A stretch of DNA of 13,283 bases from Porticoccaceae bacterium (GCA_023255165.1 JALRJD010000215.1:1-13283), one strand, 5' to 3'; shown: positions 1 to 7,026, numbered from the stretch's first letter. Notes: generated from the sequence alone by a model not told the origin. Made by a program: numbers and translations.

Positions 1-89
1 CAAAGCGAGTTTTCCGAGCGCTGAAAGGCGCAAAGGAATGGAACCGCGAACAAGGGTCTGCTGATGCTGGGCTCTTTACCACAAAACTC
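1..89. other. Unassigned left edge, no gene supported
   Basis: No recognisable gene. One plus-strand frame (from base 3) is open into the following repeat, to a stop near 175. It could be the 3' tail of a gene cut by the window edge, but the residues match nothing I recognise and the open frame runs through repeat DNA, which argues against coding. The stretch may instead be a further component of the intergenic repeat cluster that follows. Confidence 0.3.
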
Positions 90-320
90 AAGAGACCCTT
101 CGGCTACGCTCAGGGTGACATGAGGAGGTTCAGTGGATTCCTTCGGTCACTGCGTTCCCTCGGAATGACGAATTAAAGAGACCCTTCGGCTACGCTCAGG
201 GTGACATGATGAGGTTCTATGGATTCCTTCGGTCACTTCGTTCCCTCGGAAAGACGAAGTAGTAGCGCATTACCTCGGAATGACAAAATAAAAAAAGGCG
301 CCTTCGGGATGACAAAATAA
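90..320. repeat. Tandem intergenic repeat, two full copies plus degenerate partial copies
   Basis: Two 81-base copies lie at 90-170 and 176-256 (86-base period) and differ at 5 positions by my count. Each copy has two halves, and each half can form an imperfect hairpin. In copy 1 the first half has arms ACCCT (95-99) and AGGGT (112-116); the second has ATTCC (137-141) and GGAAT (162-166). In copy 2 the last arm is mutated to GGAAA (248-252). Two shorter degenerate tails follow (about 266-290 and 298-320), both ending in TGACAAAATAA. The paired-hairpin layout resembles dispersed REP/BIME-like or MITE-like elements, and very similar 'TTCGG...CTCAGGGTGACA' repeats are known between genes in many unrelated bacteria. 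No coding capacity is evident. It lies downstream of the minus-strand gene at 338-754, so it would occupy that transcript's 3' region. Confidence 0.8.
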
Positions 321-337
321 ACGTTCCGTCCGTGGGG

Positions 338-754
338 CTAAATCACCAACGGGGGTTTGTTGGCTTTGGCCCGCAACCAGTTCAGGCCCTTCAGGATCGC
401 TGGTGTTTTGACAATTTTTCGCTCCAGCTGAAACTTGCCTGGATAGTCCATCAACAGCGCGCCCATCACCAGCGTCAGAATCCCCTGGCCGGGTAAGAAT
501 AGCATCAAGATCCCCGCCAGAATCAAACCAAATCCCACCAGATTTTTACCCATCAACGCCAGCAATCTAACCAGCGGATGGCGATCTTTCCACTTCGTTG
601 GGTGGCGCTTGTCAGGTAAAAAATAATCTTCCGGAATCTGCGCTACCAGCCATGGAAGGGATAACAGACTGGCAATAAAAACAATCAGCGAAATAATGCC
701 CGACCAAACCAGCAGTTGCTCGTTATCGGTTATCCAGGCAAACAATTCGTTCAC
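338..754 (-). CDS. Small inner-membrane protein, PGPGW-like
   Basis: A 138-residue membrane protein of unknown function. Hydrophobic segments lie at about residues 15-40 and 66-102. The second contains LFLPGQGIL (PGQG at 88-91), which resembles the signature of the PGPGW transmembrane family; I infer membership from that motif only. Between the segments is a basic, Pro/His-containing loop (about 47-60, DKRHPTKWKDRHP), and the C-terminus is basic (ERKIVK...RAKANK). This pattern suggests two membrane spans with cytoplasmic basic loops. The start is GTG at 754-752. It overlaps the ygfZ stop by four bases (GTGA), so the gene is probably the second in a two-gene operon translated by coupling from ygfZ. 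It is downstream of nothing that hints at a specific role. The reading frame is secure; the function is not. Confidence 0.75.
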   Translation of the reverse strand: MNELFAWITDNEQLLVWSGIISLIVFIASLLSLPWLVAQIPEDYFLPDKRHPTKWKDRHPLVRLLALMGKNLVGFGLILAGILMLFLPGQGILTLVMGALLMDYPGKFQLERKIVKTPAILKGLNWLRAKANKPPLVI

Positions 755-1533
755 GGAGTGGAAGGAATCTCGTAAGGCAGTGGCAAGTGAGTCACGCTGA
801 GCAAGGGTTGGTCGCCAATTTGCATCTGGTCGAGATGGCTGAATTTATCACCCAGCACCGCGAGCACTTCGATGTTGTTATCGCCGGTTTTTAGTGCGCT
901 GGCAATATTGCCAATGCTCTGGCCCTCACTGTTTTTAATCTCATCGCCAGCCTGAGGCACCAGCTCCGAAGAGAATTGCAGATGATGCATGCGCCGTTTG
1001 ACGGCGCCGCGATAGTGAGCGCGGGCGACAATCTCCTGGCCTGTGTAGCAACCTTTTTTGAAACTGATATAGCCCAGCGCATCGAGGTTGAGCATCTGCG
1101 GAATAAACATCTCACTGGTTTCGGCGACCACATCCGCGATGCCGGAACGAAGACGTTCAAGATCGGCGCTGGAACTGTTGTCACCCTCGGAGTATTGATC
1201 GCTGATATCGCTGATCTCGGTTTTGAAAAACACCGCATACTTTTTCAGGCTGGCGATCGCGATGTCGACAATCGATGGATGGGTCTGCAGGATAATATTG
1301 TCATCCTTGTCGCAGTGGGCGCTAAACAGGAAAACCATGCGCCCTTTGGGGGTGCAGTGAGCGCCATTGACGCTGTTTGCTGGCGTCAGGCTGTCGATAT
1401 CGCAGGTGACCTGGCCCTGCAAAAACTTGCGGCTGTCGGGCCCGGAAAGTTTGATATAGCCGCGAGCCGCCCCGGACTGAATTGTGGTTTCAGACAGGCC
1501 GGCAGATGCGCCACTGGAATCTTGCTGAGTCAT
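751..1533 (-). CDS. ygfZ: YgfZ/GcvT-like folate-binding protein, tRNA modification / Fe-S cluster repair
   Basis: A 260-residue member of the YgfZ (COG0354) family, folate-dependent proteins needed for activity of certain Fe-S enzymes, including the tRNA methylthiotransferase MiaB. The signature K-G-C-Y-T-G-Q-E-I-V-A-R is present at residues 160-171, including the conserved Cys162. An N-terminal segment typical of the GcvT fold (KLSGPDSRKFLQGQVTCDI, about 28-46) is also present. The protein is shorter than the E. coli one (about 326 residues); the region between the N-terminal half and the signature is compact, as in other non-enteric members. The ATG at 1533 is preceded by a good ribosome site (GGAGA). 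It is divergent from sdhE, as in many gammaproteobacteria where the two sit side by side. SdhE is also a flavoprotein/Fe-S enzyme helper, so the pair is functionally coherent. Confidence 0.93.
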   Translation of the reverse strand: MTQQDSSGASAGLSETTIQSGAARGYIKLSGPDSRKFLQGQVTCDIDSLTPANSVNGAHCTPKGRMVFLFSAHCDKDDNIILQTHPSIVDIAIASLKKYAVFFKTEISDISDQYSEGDNSSSADLERLRSGIADVVAETSEMFIPQMLNLDALGYISFKKGCYTGQEIVARAHYRGAVKRRMHHLQFSSELVPQAGDEIKNSEGQSIGNIASALKTGDNNIEVLAVLGDKFSHLDQMQIGDQPLLSVTHLPLPYEIPSTP

Positions 1534-1560
1534 TGCCGATCTCCGGGTTTTGCTGACTGT

Positions 1561-1590
1561 TTAGGTTATTCGCGGATTGTCTCTTATAAT
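1561..1590 (+). promoter_or_regulatory. Candidate sigma-70 promoter for sdhE-ygfX
   Basis: A perfect TATAAT hexamer at 1585-1590 lies 28 bases before the sdhE ATG, in the 85-base gap between divergent ygfZ and sdhE. The best -35 at acceptable spacing is TTAGGT (1561-1566, 18-base spacer), which matches poorly. No ygfZ promoter of comparable quality is visible on the other strand, although the core TTATAA is itself palindromic. Confidence 0.5.
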
Positions 1591-1618
1591 GCACTTTTAA
1601 CACAATTACTGATTAGCC

Positions 1619-1864
1619 ATGAATAAAAATCGTCTGCGCTGGGCTTGCCGCCGCGGCATGTTGGAACTCGATCTGCTGCTTGAGCCGTTTGTTGAGCATT
1701 TCTACGAATCGTTGGAAGAGTCTGATCAGTTGCGCTTTGAAGCCCTGCTGGAGTGCGAAGACCAGTCGCTGTTTATGTGGCTGATGAAACGCCAGGCACC
1801 GGAGAGCCCGGATATGCAAAGGATAGTGCAGATTATTCATGAGTCCCGTTTCCAGACCAGCTGA
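1619..1864 (+). CDS. sdhE: SdhE, FAD assembly factor for succinate dehydrogenase
   Basis: An 81-residue cytoplasmic protein of the SdhE/YgfY (Sdh5) family, which promotes covalent flavinylation of SdhA and of fumarate reductase FrdA. The hallmark R-G-M-L-E-L-D is at residues 12-18, followed by the acidic helices (LLLEPFVEHFY; ESDQLRFEALLECEDQSLFMWL) typical of this small all-helical fold. The length is normal for the family. The same protein has been described as CptB, the antitoxin partner of YgfX/CptA, so its role may be dual. ygfX starts 26 bases before its stop codon, so the two are almost certainly one transcript. The start ATG at 1619 fits the family N-terminus. Confidence 0.95.
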   Translation: MNKNRLRWACRRGMLELDLLLEPFVEHFYESLEESDQLRFEALLECEDQSLFMWLMKRQAPESPDMQRIVQIIHESRFQTS

Positions 1865-2345
1865 CCAGACTTCTGCTCAGTGTAATTTGGCTGAGCGCAA
1901 GCGGGCCGAATTTCACCTCCGGCGATCCCGTTATTATCTTTTCGCTCGTCTGTTGTTGGCGGCCGCGACGGCTGTTTTAGTTATTGCTCTGCCACTGCAA
2001 TTCTGGGCCTTTGGTCTGGGCCTGGTTGCTGTGGCTGTTGCCGCCTGCTGGTTTATATTTGATTTCGTCCGCCATCGCCCTGAGAGTCTGATTGTGCTCG
2101 ATGCCAGACAGGATTCCTGGCAATGGATATCCGGTTTTGGCGACGGCAAGCAAAAGGTGTTGGATCTTGAGTTGGCGCCCAGTCAGTTTGTGACGCGACA
2201 TTTGGTGATTGTCTATTTTCGGCGTCAGAAACATCAACCAGGTCGGCGAATGGCTCGGATTATTCCCAGCGACAGCCTGTCGCGGCAGCAGCACCGACTG
2301 TTGCGAATGCTGCTTATTGAGCGGGCTAAACGTTGCCAGCAGTAG
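1839..2345 (+). CDS. ygfX: YgfX (CptA-like) inner-membrane protein
   Basis: A 168-residue protein encoded immediately after sdhE and overlapping it by 26 bases. By position and architecture it is YgfX/CptA. It has a basic N-terminal segment (about 20-36, with many Arg/Lys), a hydrophobic hairpin (about 36-76, two membrane spans), and a C-terminal cytoplasmic region of about 90 residues. In E. coli this protein was reported to inhibit polymerisation of FtsZ and MreB and to be countered by SdhE. That toxin-antitoxin model comes from the literature; nothing in this sequence proves it here. The first 20 residues lie mostly over the sdhE 3' end, and a later start is possible, but no better ribosome site stands out. 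The gene ends three bases before the convergent nadB stop. Confidence 0.82.
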   Translation: MSPVSRPADQTSAQCNLAERKRAEFHLRRSRYYLFARLLLAAATAVLVIALPLQFWAFGLGLVAVAVAACWFIFDFVRHRPESLIVLDARQDSWQWISGFGDGKQKVLDLELAPSQFVTRHLVIVYFRRQKHQPGRRMARIIPSDSLSRQQHRLLRMLLIERAKRCQQ

Positions 2346-2348
2346 AGA

Positions 2349-3971
2349 CTAGTCGAGATTGATAATCACATCCTGGCCAGCAAAATTAATCGGCACCAGA
2401 ATTGTATCTTTGGCGATCGGTGCCAGATCCGGATAGTCGAGGGTGTAGTGCAGTCCCCGACTCTCTTTGCGCTGCAGGGCGCAGCGAATAATCAACTCGG
2501 CAACCGTGGCCAGATTGCGGAGTTCGAGAAGGTCACGACCAACTTTGTAGTTGCTGTAATATTCCTCGATCTCTTTTTGCAACAACTTGATGCGGTGTTG
2601 GGCCCGTTGCAGGCGTTTGTTGGTGCGCACAATGCCGACGTAATCCCACATAAAGCGTCGCAGCTCATCCCAGTTGTGGGAAATCACCACATCCTCATCC
2701 GAGTAAGCAACCTGTGACTCATCCCATGGACGGATAAAGTCAGGGTCGGGGATTGTTTGGTTGAGCTGATTGATCTCGTTGGCTGCGGCATGGGCGTAGA
2801 CCAGACATTCCAGCAGCGAGTTGCTAGCCATGCGGTTGGCCCCGTGCAGCCCGGTAAAGGCACTCTCGCCAATGGCGTAGAGATTGCGCAGATCAGTCTG
2901 CCCTTTGGTGTTAACGACAATTCCACCACAGGTGTAATGGGCGGCGGGAACCACCGGAATCGGATCTTTGGTGATGTCGATGCCGAATTCCAGACAGTGA
3001 TGATAAACAGTCGGGAAGTGTTCGGTAATAAAGGCTGCCGGCTTGTGGCTGATATCCAGATAGAGACAGTCGCTGCCGAGTCGCTTCATCTCGTGGTCGA
3101 TCGCGCGGGCAACCACATCGCGTGGCGCCAACTCGGCATCCGCATGAAACTGATGCATAAATGGCGAGCCGTCGGGCAGCTTGAGAATCGCTCCTTCGCC
3201 ACGCAGTGCCTCGGTGATCAAGAAAGACTTGGCCTTGGGATGATAGAGGCAGGTAGGGTGAAACTGATTAAATTCCAGATTGCCCACGCGGCAGCCGCGT
3301 CGCCAGGCCATGGCGATACCGTCGCCACTGGCGCCATCCGGGTTGCTGGTGTAGAGGTAGGTTTTGCTGGCGCCGCCTGATGCCAGCACTACGCTCTTGG
3401 CCTGAAACAGCTCCACGTCGCCGCTGTTAATATCGAGAATATAGGCGCCGGTGCAGCGGATTTTGCGCGAGCTTTTATCCGCCTGGGTCACCAGATCGAC
3501 AGCGCAATGGTGTTCGAAGATTTCAATGTTTTTGGCTTGCAGCACCCGATCCACCAGAGTGCCGGTAATCTCTTTACCGGTGGCATCAGCGGTGTGCAGA
3601 ATGCGTCGATGGCTGTGGCCACCTTCTTTGGTCAGGTGGTAGCTGGTGGCGCCTTCCTCGCGGGTGAAATCCACGCCGTTGTCGATCAGCCACTGGATTG
3701 CATCGGGCCCGTTTTCAACCACAAAACGCACAGTATCCTCGTGGCAGAGGCCGGCGCCAGCGATCAGCGTATCGACTATATGCGAATCGGTGCTGTCATT
3801 TTTGTCGATCACGGCGGCAATGCCACCCTGAGCCAGCCACGAGGCGCCGCCCTGCAGAGAAGCTTTGCTTATCAGCGCGATGCGCAGACCTGAATTCAAT
3901 TGCAGCGAGACCGCAAGACCAGCCGCGCCACTACCAATAATCAGCACATCGTATAAATGGGTTTGTTTCAT
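2349..3971 (-). CDS. nadB: L-aspartate oxidase (quinolinate synthase B)
   Basis: A 540-residue flavoenzyme that oxidises L-aspartate to iminoaspartate, the first step of de novo NAD synthesis; NadA then makes quinolinate. The FAD-binding motif GSGAAG is at residues 13-18, followed by GGIAAV and HSHRRILHTADATG. Other family blocks are LEFNQFHPT (242-250), RGEGAI, LAPRDVVARAIDHEMKR (291-307), HYTCGGI (355-361) and GANRMASNSLLECL. By eye, His248, Arg294 and His355 correspond to the catalytic residues of E. coli NadB. The whole protein follows that enzyme closely in length and sequence. I chose the ATG at 3971, giving M-K-Q-T-H-L-Y-D-V-L. An in-frame TTG at 4016 would add 15 non-conserved residues and start upstream of the likely transcription start. 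The gene is divergent from rpoE, as in E. coli and Pseudomonas. No canonical Shine-Dalgarno precedes the chosen ATG. Confidence 0.96.
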   Translation of the reverse strand: MKQTHLYDVLIIGSGAAGLAVSLQLNSGLRIALISKASLQGGASWLAQGGIAAVIDKNDSTDSHIVDTLIAGAGLCHEDTVRFVVENGPDAIQWLIDNGVDFTREEGATSYHLTKEGGHSHRRILHTADATGKEITGTLVDRVLQAKNIEIFEHHCAVDLVTQADKSSRKIRCTGAYILDINSGDVELFQAKSVVLASGGASKTYLYTSNPDGASGDGIAMAWRRGCRVGNLEFNQFHPTCLYHPKAKSFLITEALRGEGAILKLPDGSPFMHQFHADAELAPRDVVARAIDHEMKRLGSDCLYLDISHKPAAFITEHFPTVYHHCLEFGIDITKDPIPVVPAAHYTCGGIVVNTKGQTDLRNLYAIGESAFTGLHGANRMASNSLLECLVYAHAAANEINQLNQTIPDPDFIRPWDESQVAYSDEDVVISHNWDELRRFMWDYVGIVRTNKRLQRAQHRIKLLQKEIEEYYSNYKVGRDLLELRNLATVAELIIRCALQRKESRGLHYTLDYPDLAPIAKDTILVPINFAGQDVIINLD

Positions 3972-4003
3972 TTGATGGTCACAATCTGAAGACGCAGCAT
4001 GAT

Positions 4004-4032
4004 AGTATAAGCCCAAGTCGCAAGCGAACTAA
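4004..4032 (-). promoter_or_regulatory. Candidate sigma-70 promoter for nadB
   Basis: On the minus strand, TTAGTT (4032-4027) and TATACT (4009-4004) are separated by 17 bases. The -10 is good and the -35 weak. Transcription would start near 3997, giving a leader of about 26 bases before the nadB ATG at 3971. The -35 lies on top of a plus-strand GAACTA motif (4026-4031) that resembles the sigma-E -35 used in front of rpoE. Confidence 0.5.
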
Positions 4033-4069
4033 AATACTATGGTAGAAGGCTGTTCAGGGAAAAGTTGCC

Positions 4070-4097
4070 GAACTAAAACGCCAGTTCGCAGTCTGTC
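4070..4097 (+). promoter_or_regulatory. Sigma-E (RpoE/AlgU) type autoregulatory promoter of rpoE
   Basis: GAACTA (4070-4075), 16 bases, then TCTGTC (4092-4097). The sigma-E/AlgU consensus is GAACTT, 16-17 bases, TCTGA, so the -35 matches 5 of 6 and the -10 matches TCTG. It lies about 80 bases before the rpoE start, where autoregulatory sigma-E promoters sit in related bacteria. A second GAACTA at 4026-4031 has a poorer -10 (GCTGTT at 4049) and might be an additional weaker promoter. Confidence 0.7.
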
Positions 4098-4179
4098 TTG
4101 AGTTGCTGTTGGGTTTTGCCGGATACAAGTGCGTCGCGAGAGACGATAAACTGGATTTGCGTGATAAATGGATTGCTAG

Positions 4180-4770
4180 ATGATAGAACAAAAAAACGAG
4201 CCGACTGACCATCAACTGGTTGTCAGAGTTCAGAAGGGCGACAAACGCGCGTTCGATCTGCTGGTTCTCAAATATCAATATAAAGTACATGCCATCGTGG
4301 CGCGGTTTATTCGCGACAGCGACGAGGTGCGCGATGTGGTGCAAGAGGCTTTTATCAAAGCCTATCGAGCACTGCCCAATTTTCGTGGTGACAGTCAGTT
4401 TTACACCTGGCTCTATCGCATTGCCGTCAACACCGCGAAAAACTACCTGGTGGCGCGTAGCAGAAGGCCGCCATCCTCGGATGTTGATCTCGACGATGCC
4501 GAGTATTATTCTGGCAGCGAACAGCTCAAGGATGTCAGTTCGCCGGAGAGCCAGCTGTTTCGCGACGAGCTGGAAGCGGCGATCAATCAGGCCATTATTG
4601 AGCTGCCGGAGGATCTGCGCACCGCGGTGACACTGCGTGAATATGAAGGCCTCAGCTATGAAGATATAGCCGCGGTGATGGACTGCCCGGTGGGCACTAT
4701 CAGATCACGTATTTTCCGCGGACGAGAGGCGATTGATGCGCGGGTTTTGGAATTAATTGAAGGTGAGTGA
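4180..4770 (+). CDS. rpoE: Extracytoplasmic-stress sigma factor RpoE / AlgU
   Basis: A 196-residue ECF sigma factor of the RpoE/AlgU type that directs RNA polymerase to envelope-stress promoters. Region 2 spans about residues 25-92 and includes D-E-V-R-D-V-V-Q-E-A-F-I-K-A-Y and the -10-contacting F-Y-T-W-L-Y-R-I-A-V-N-T-A-K-N-Y. Region 4 spans about 132-184 with helix-turn-helix YEDIAAVMDCPVGTIRSRIFRGR, which reads the -35. Length and sequence are close to E. coli RpoE and Pseudomonas AlgU. It is followed by its anti-sigma factor rseA and by rseB and rseC, and preceded by a sigma-E type promoter, so an autoregulated operon is very likely. The start is ATG at 4180, in agreement with family N-termini; the ribosome site is weak. 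A 114-base gap separates it from rseA, longer than the other gaps in the operon. Confidence 0.97.
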   Translation: MIEQKNEPTDHQLVVRVQKGDKRAFDLLVLKYQYKVHAIVARFIRDSDEVRDVVQEAFIKAYRALPNFRGDSQFYTWLYRIAVNTAKNYLVARSRRPPSSDVDLDDAEYYSGSEQLKDVSSPESQLFRDELEAAINQAIIELPEDLRTAVTLREYEGLSYEDIAAVMDCPVGTIRSRIFRGREAIDARVLELIEGE

Positions 4771-4797
4771 AAGATTGATGAACCTTTTCTGCAAACA

Positions 4798-4810
4798 TGG
4801 GTCTTACCCA
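4798..4810 (+). other. Small hairpin in the rpoE-rseA gap
   Basis: TGGGT-CTT-ACCCA can form a 5-bp stem with a 3-base loop in the 114-base gap between rpoE and rseA. No T-run follows, so it is not an intrinsic terminator. A TTGACT lies just downstream (4817-4822), but its -10 partner at 17 bases (GACTAC) is poor. Whether the gap adjusts the sigma to anti-sigma ratio cannot be told from sequence. Confidence 0.3.
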
Positions 4811-4884
4811 CAGCAATTGACTGTCGATAGCGTTGGAACGACTACCACCAGAACAATTAACTTTCGTACTTACGAGGTAAATTA

Positions 4885-5553
4885 ATGAGCGATCACCAGC
4901 AACGTTTGGAAGAGTCTCTCTCCGCTTTTATGGATGGAGAGGCAACCGACATGGAAATGCATCGCCTTCTTAAAGAAGTCTCTGAAAACCCTGAATTGCG
5001 CGCCAAGTGGAAGCGATTCCATATGATTTCGTCTGGTATCAAGGGCGATCCCGCGGCTACCCCGATCGACTATTCATCCGCTATTGCCAGTGCCATTGAC
5101 GCAGAGCCAAGCCATCGCCGCACAGTAGTGACCGCGCTCGCCGGATCCGCCGGGCGCTTTGCCATCGCCGCTTCGGTTGCTCTGGTCGCCGTGTTTGGCG
5201 TGCAGCAGCTCAACAGCCCTGCAGACAATCTCGGCGCGGTTTCCGGGTTTGCCGGTGTCGATCAGGTCGATGATGAAAATACCGGCCCAGCGATACAGTT
5301 TCCCTCCGGCTTTCAGCCAGTCATCAATGCTCGCACTGTCAGCGCCGGTGGCAACAACAAGAGTTCCACATATGTCACGCCGGTGATCGAAGTGCGTCAA
5401 CAGGTCAAACGCAATTATTCAGAGGCTGAGCTGCGTGCCTATATGAATGATATTATGATCAGACATTCCAACCACGCCGCCTTAAACAGCAACCAGGGGA
5501 TGTTGCCATTTGCTCGATTGAATGACAGAGAGGCGGCGGCCAAAAGAGAATAG
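4885..5553 (+). CDS. rseA: RseA / MucA anti-sigma-E factor
   Basis: A 222-residue single-pass inner-membrane protein that holds RpoE inactive and is destroyed by regulated proteolysis (DegS/AlgW, then RseP) under envelope stress. The N-terminal cytoplasmic sigma-binding domain (about 1-55) has the family pattern E-S-L-S-A-F-M-D-G-E-A-T followed by a helix and LRAKWKRFHMI. One membrane span lies at about residues 90-108 (AGRFAIAASVALVAVFGVQQL region). The remaining 110 residues are periplasmic and end with a conserved-looking YMNDIMIRHSNHAALNSNQG region followed by MLPFARL, as in MucA. ATG 4885 has a good ribosome site (GAGGT, 6 bases upstream). The gene lies directly between rpoE and rseB, with nine bases to rseB. 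The DegS cleavage site cannot be fixed from this sequence. Confidence 0.93.
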   Translation: MSDHQQRLEESLSAFMDGEATDMEMHRLLKEVSENPELRAKWKRFHMISSGIKGDPAATPIDYSSAIASAIDAEPSHRRTVVTALAGSAGRFAIAASVALVAVFGVQQLNSPADNLGAVSGFAGVDQVDDENTGPAIQFPSGFQPVINARTVSAGGNNKSSTYVTPVIEVRQQVKRNYSEAELRAYMNDIMIRHSNHAALNSNQGMLPFARLNDREAAAKRE

Positions 5554-5562
5554 GCAGCTATC

Positions 5563-6546
5563 ATGGCGTTACCCAAATTAAACCTTACACTCAAACTGGC
5601 GGCTCTTATGGCCGCCTTTTTCCTGCATGGGCCTTTATTGGCAGCGCAGATGGAGTCGGCCCAGGACCTGATGGCGCGAATGTCCAAAGCGTCGCGCGAG
5701 CTCAATTATCAGGGCCTGTTTACCTACGAATATCGCGGTAACCTGACCAGCATCAAAGTTTCTCACGGTGTGCACAACGGTCAGACCTTTGAGCGCGTTT
5801 TGCATATGGATGGCGCCAGACGCGAGGCGCTGCGCCGCACGGATAATCTCGACTGTCTGCGCACCGGCGATATGCTTTTGCGTGGCAGCGCCTATAAGAT
5901 CAACGATCAGAATTATGCCCGCCTGGAAGACCATTACGAGTTTCATATCAAAGGCGACGGTCGGATTGCCAATCGCCAGGTGGTGATGGTGCATGTGCTG
6001 CCCAAAGACAAGCATCGCTATGGCTATATCGTCGCCATCGACAAGGAGTCCGGCCTGCTGTTGCAGTCTGTGTTGATGAGCCACAGTGGCAAACCACTTG
6101 AGCGCTTTCAGTTTGTCGATATAAACGTCGGCATGCCACTGGCCGAACTGGGCTTTGATTTTGGTCAGAGTGAGTTCAGTGAAGTTGCGCTGGATCAAGC
6201 TGACTGCGTTGGCGCTGATCGCCAGATGAAACAGTCTGTCTCCAACTGGAGCGTACAGTGGCTGCCGCCTGGATTTGTGATTGCCTCGCACAATGCCGCC
6301 GATGAAAGCGATCAGGAATCGATGATGTACACCGATGGTCTGGCGGTTTTCTCGGTGTTTATCGACACCGATGATGGACGGTCGCTGCCCGCCATCGACG
6401 CCAATCTGGGTGCGACTGTGGCGGTGCTAACCAAAGCCGATATCAACAACCAGGAGTATGCCATCTCTGTTGTCGGTGAAATTCCCCGGGCGACGGCAAA
6501 TCAAATTGCCAGCGCCATCTCCCTGACACCCCTGGAACAGCAATGA
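5563..6546 (+). CDS. rseB: RseB / MucB periplasmic regulator of RseA cleavage
   Basis: A 327-residue periplasmic protein that binds the periplasmic part of RseA/MucA and protects it from the site-1 protease; lipopolysaccharide or mislocalised lipoproteins release it. A signal peptide covers about residues 1-28 (basic start, hydrophobic AALMAAFFLHGPLLAA, cleavage before Gln29). The N-terminal LolA-like domain runs from about 32 to 210 (LNYQGLFTYEYRG; HMDGARREALRR; MSHSGKPLERFQF). A smaller C-terminal domain runs from about 225 to 322, starting WSVQWLPPGF, with MYTDGLAVFSVFID. Length is normal for the family. The stop overlaps the rseC start (ATGA), which indicates translational coupling. Confidence 0.93.
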   Translation: MALPKLNLTLKLAALMAAFFLHGPLLAAQMESAQDLMARMSKASRELNYQGLFTYEYRGNLTSIKVSHGVHNGQTFERVLHMDGARREALRRTDNLDCLRTGDMLLRGSAYKINDQNYARLEDHYEFHIKGDGRIANRQVVMVHVLPKDKHRYGYIVAIDKESGLLLQSVLMSHSGKPLERFQFVDINVGMPLAELGFDFGQSEFSEVALDQADCVGADRQMKQSVSNWSVQWLPPGFVIASHNAADESDQESMMYTDGLAVFSVFIDTDDGRSLPAIDANLGATVAVLTKADINNQEYAISVVGEIPRATANQIASAISLTPLEQQ

Positions 6547-7001
6547 TTCTCGAAACCGGAGTTGTGGTTGCCGTCGAGTCGGATAGTCTCTGGGTAGAGA
6601 CTATTCAGAAATCCGCCTGTGAAGTCTGTGTTGCTGAAAAAGGCTGCGGGCAGAAATTTCTCTCGAAACTGGCGGGCAAAACCACCAGCATTCGTGTGCT
6701 GCTCAACCAGCGTCCGTCAAAGCATTTTGCTGTGGGCCAATCCGTGACTATTGGCATCCCCGAAGATGTGATTGTGATGGCGTCGCTGCTGGTTTACCTG
6801 TTGCCAATCGTTGCCGCGGTGGCCGGCGCCGCACTCTTTGACGGCAGCGATCTACAGAGTATTGGCGGCGCACTTGCCGGTCTGGTGCTGGGCGGTTTGC
6901 TGGTTAATCTGCACAGTCTGAAAAGCCGCCAGGATAAGCGTTTCAATCCCATTCTGATCGACGATCAGATTGAGGCGTCGGTTGTAAATCTACAGCACTA
7001 A
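6543..7001 (+). CDS. rseC: RseC / MucC positive regulator of sigma-E, membrane protein
   Basis: A 152-residue inner-membrane protein of the RseC/MucC family. It carries a cysteine cluster near the N-terminus (Cys26-x2-Cys29-x5-Cys35, in S-A-C-E-V-C-V-A-E-K-G-C-G-Q), found in family members and a possible metal or redox site. Two membrane spans follow at about residues 77-98 and 105-123, then a short cytoplasmic tail. RseC relatives modulate sigma-E in E. coli, and some act in the Rsx/Rnf electron-transfer context that reduces SoxR; the exact role here is not determinable. It overlaps rseB by four bases and is the last gene of the rpoE-rseABC set before a 117-base gap to the protease gene. Confidence 0.92.
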   Translation: MILETGVVVAVESDSLWVETIQKSACEVCVAEKGCGQKFLSKLAGKTTSIRVLLNQRPSKHFAVGQSVTIGIPEDVIVMASLLVYLLPIVAAVAGAALFDGSDLQSIGGALAGLVLGGLLVNLHSLKSRQDKRFNPILIDDQIEASVVNLQH

Positions 7002-7026
7002 TAAACCTTATTTGGGGCTGCAGAAC

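Noticed and set aside
90..256. CRISPR array reading of the two direct repeats
   Set aside because: Only two full copies exist, the 81-base units are separated by 5 bases with no spacer-length unique sequence, and no cas genes are present.
976..1626. A 216-codon open frame on the plus strand opposite ygfZ
   Set aside because: It lies entirely opposite a clear YgfZ reading frame with its signature motif, its product resembles nothing I know, and it would run over the sdhE promoter. It is a shadow frame.
2757..3380. A 207-codon open frame on the plus strand opposite nadB
   Set aside because: nadB is conserved along its whole length here. The antisense product has no recognisable motif, and its openness follows from nadB codon use.
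3972..4016. N-terminal extension of NadB from TTG at 4016
   Set aside because: The extra 15 residues do not resemble NadB N-termini and would overlap the probable -10 and transcription start. ATG at 3971 gives the family-typical start.
4835..4860. Sigma-E promoter before rseA from GGAACG at 4835-4840
   Set aside because: No TCTGA-like element lies at 15-17 bases. rseA is most simply expressed from the rpoE transcript.
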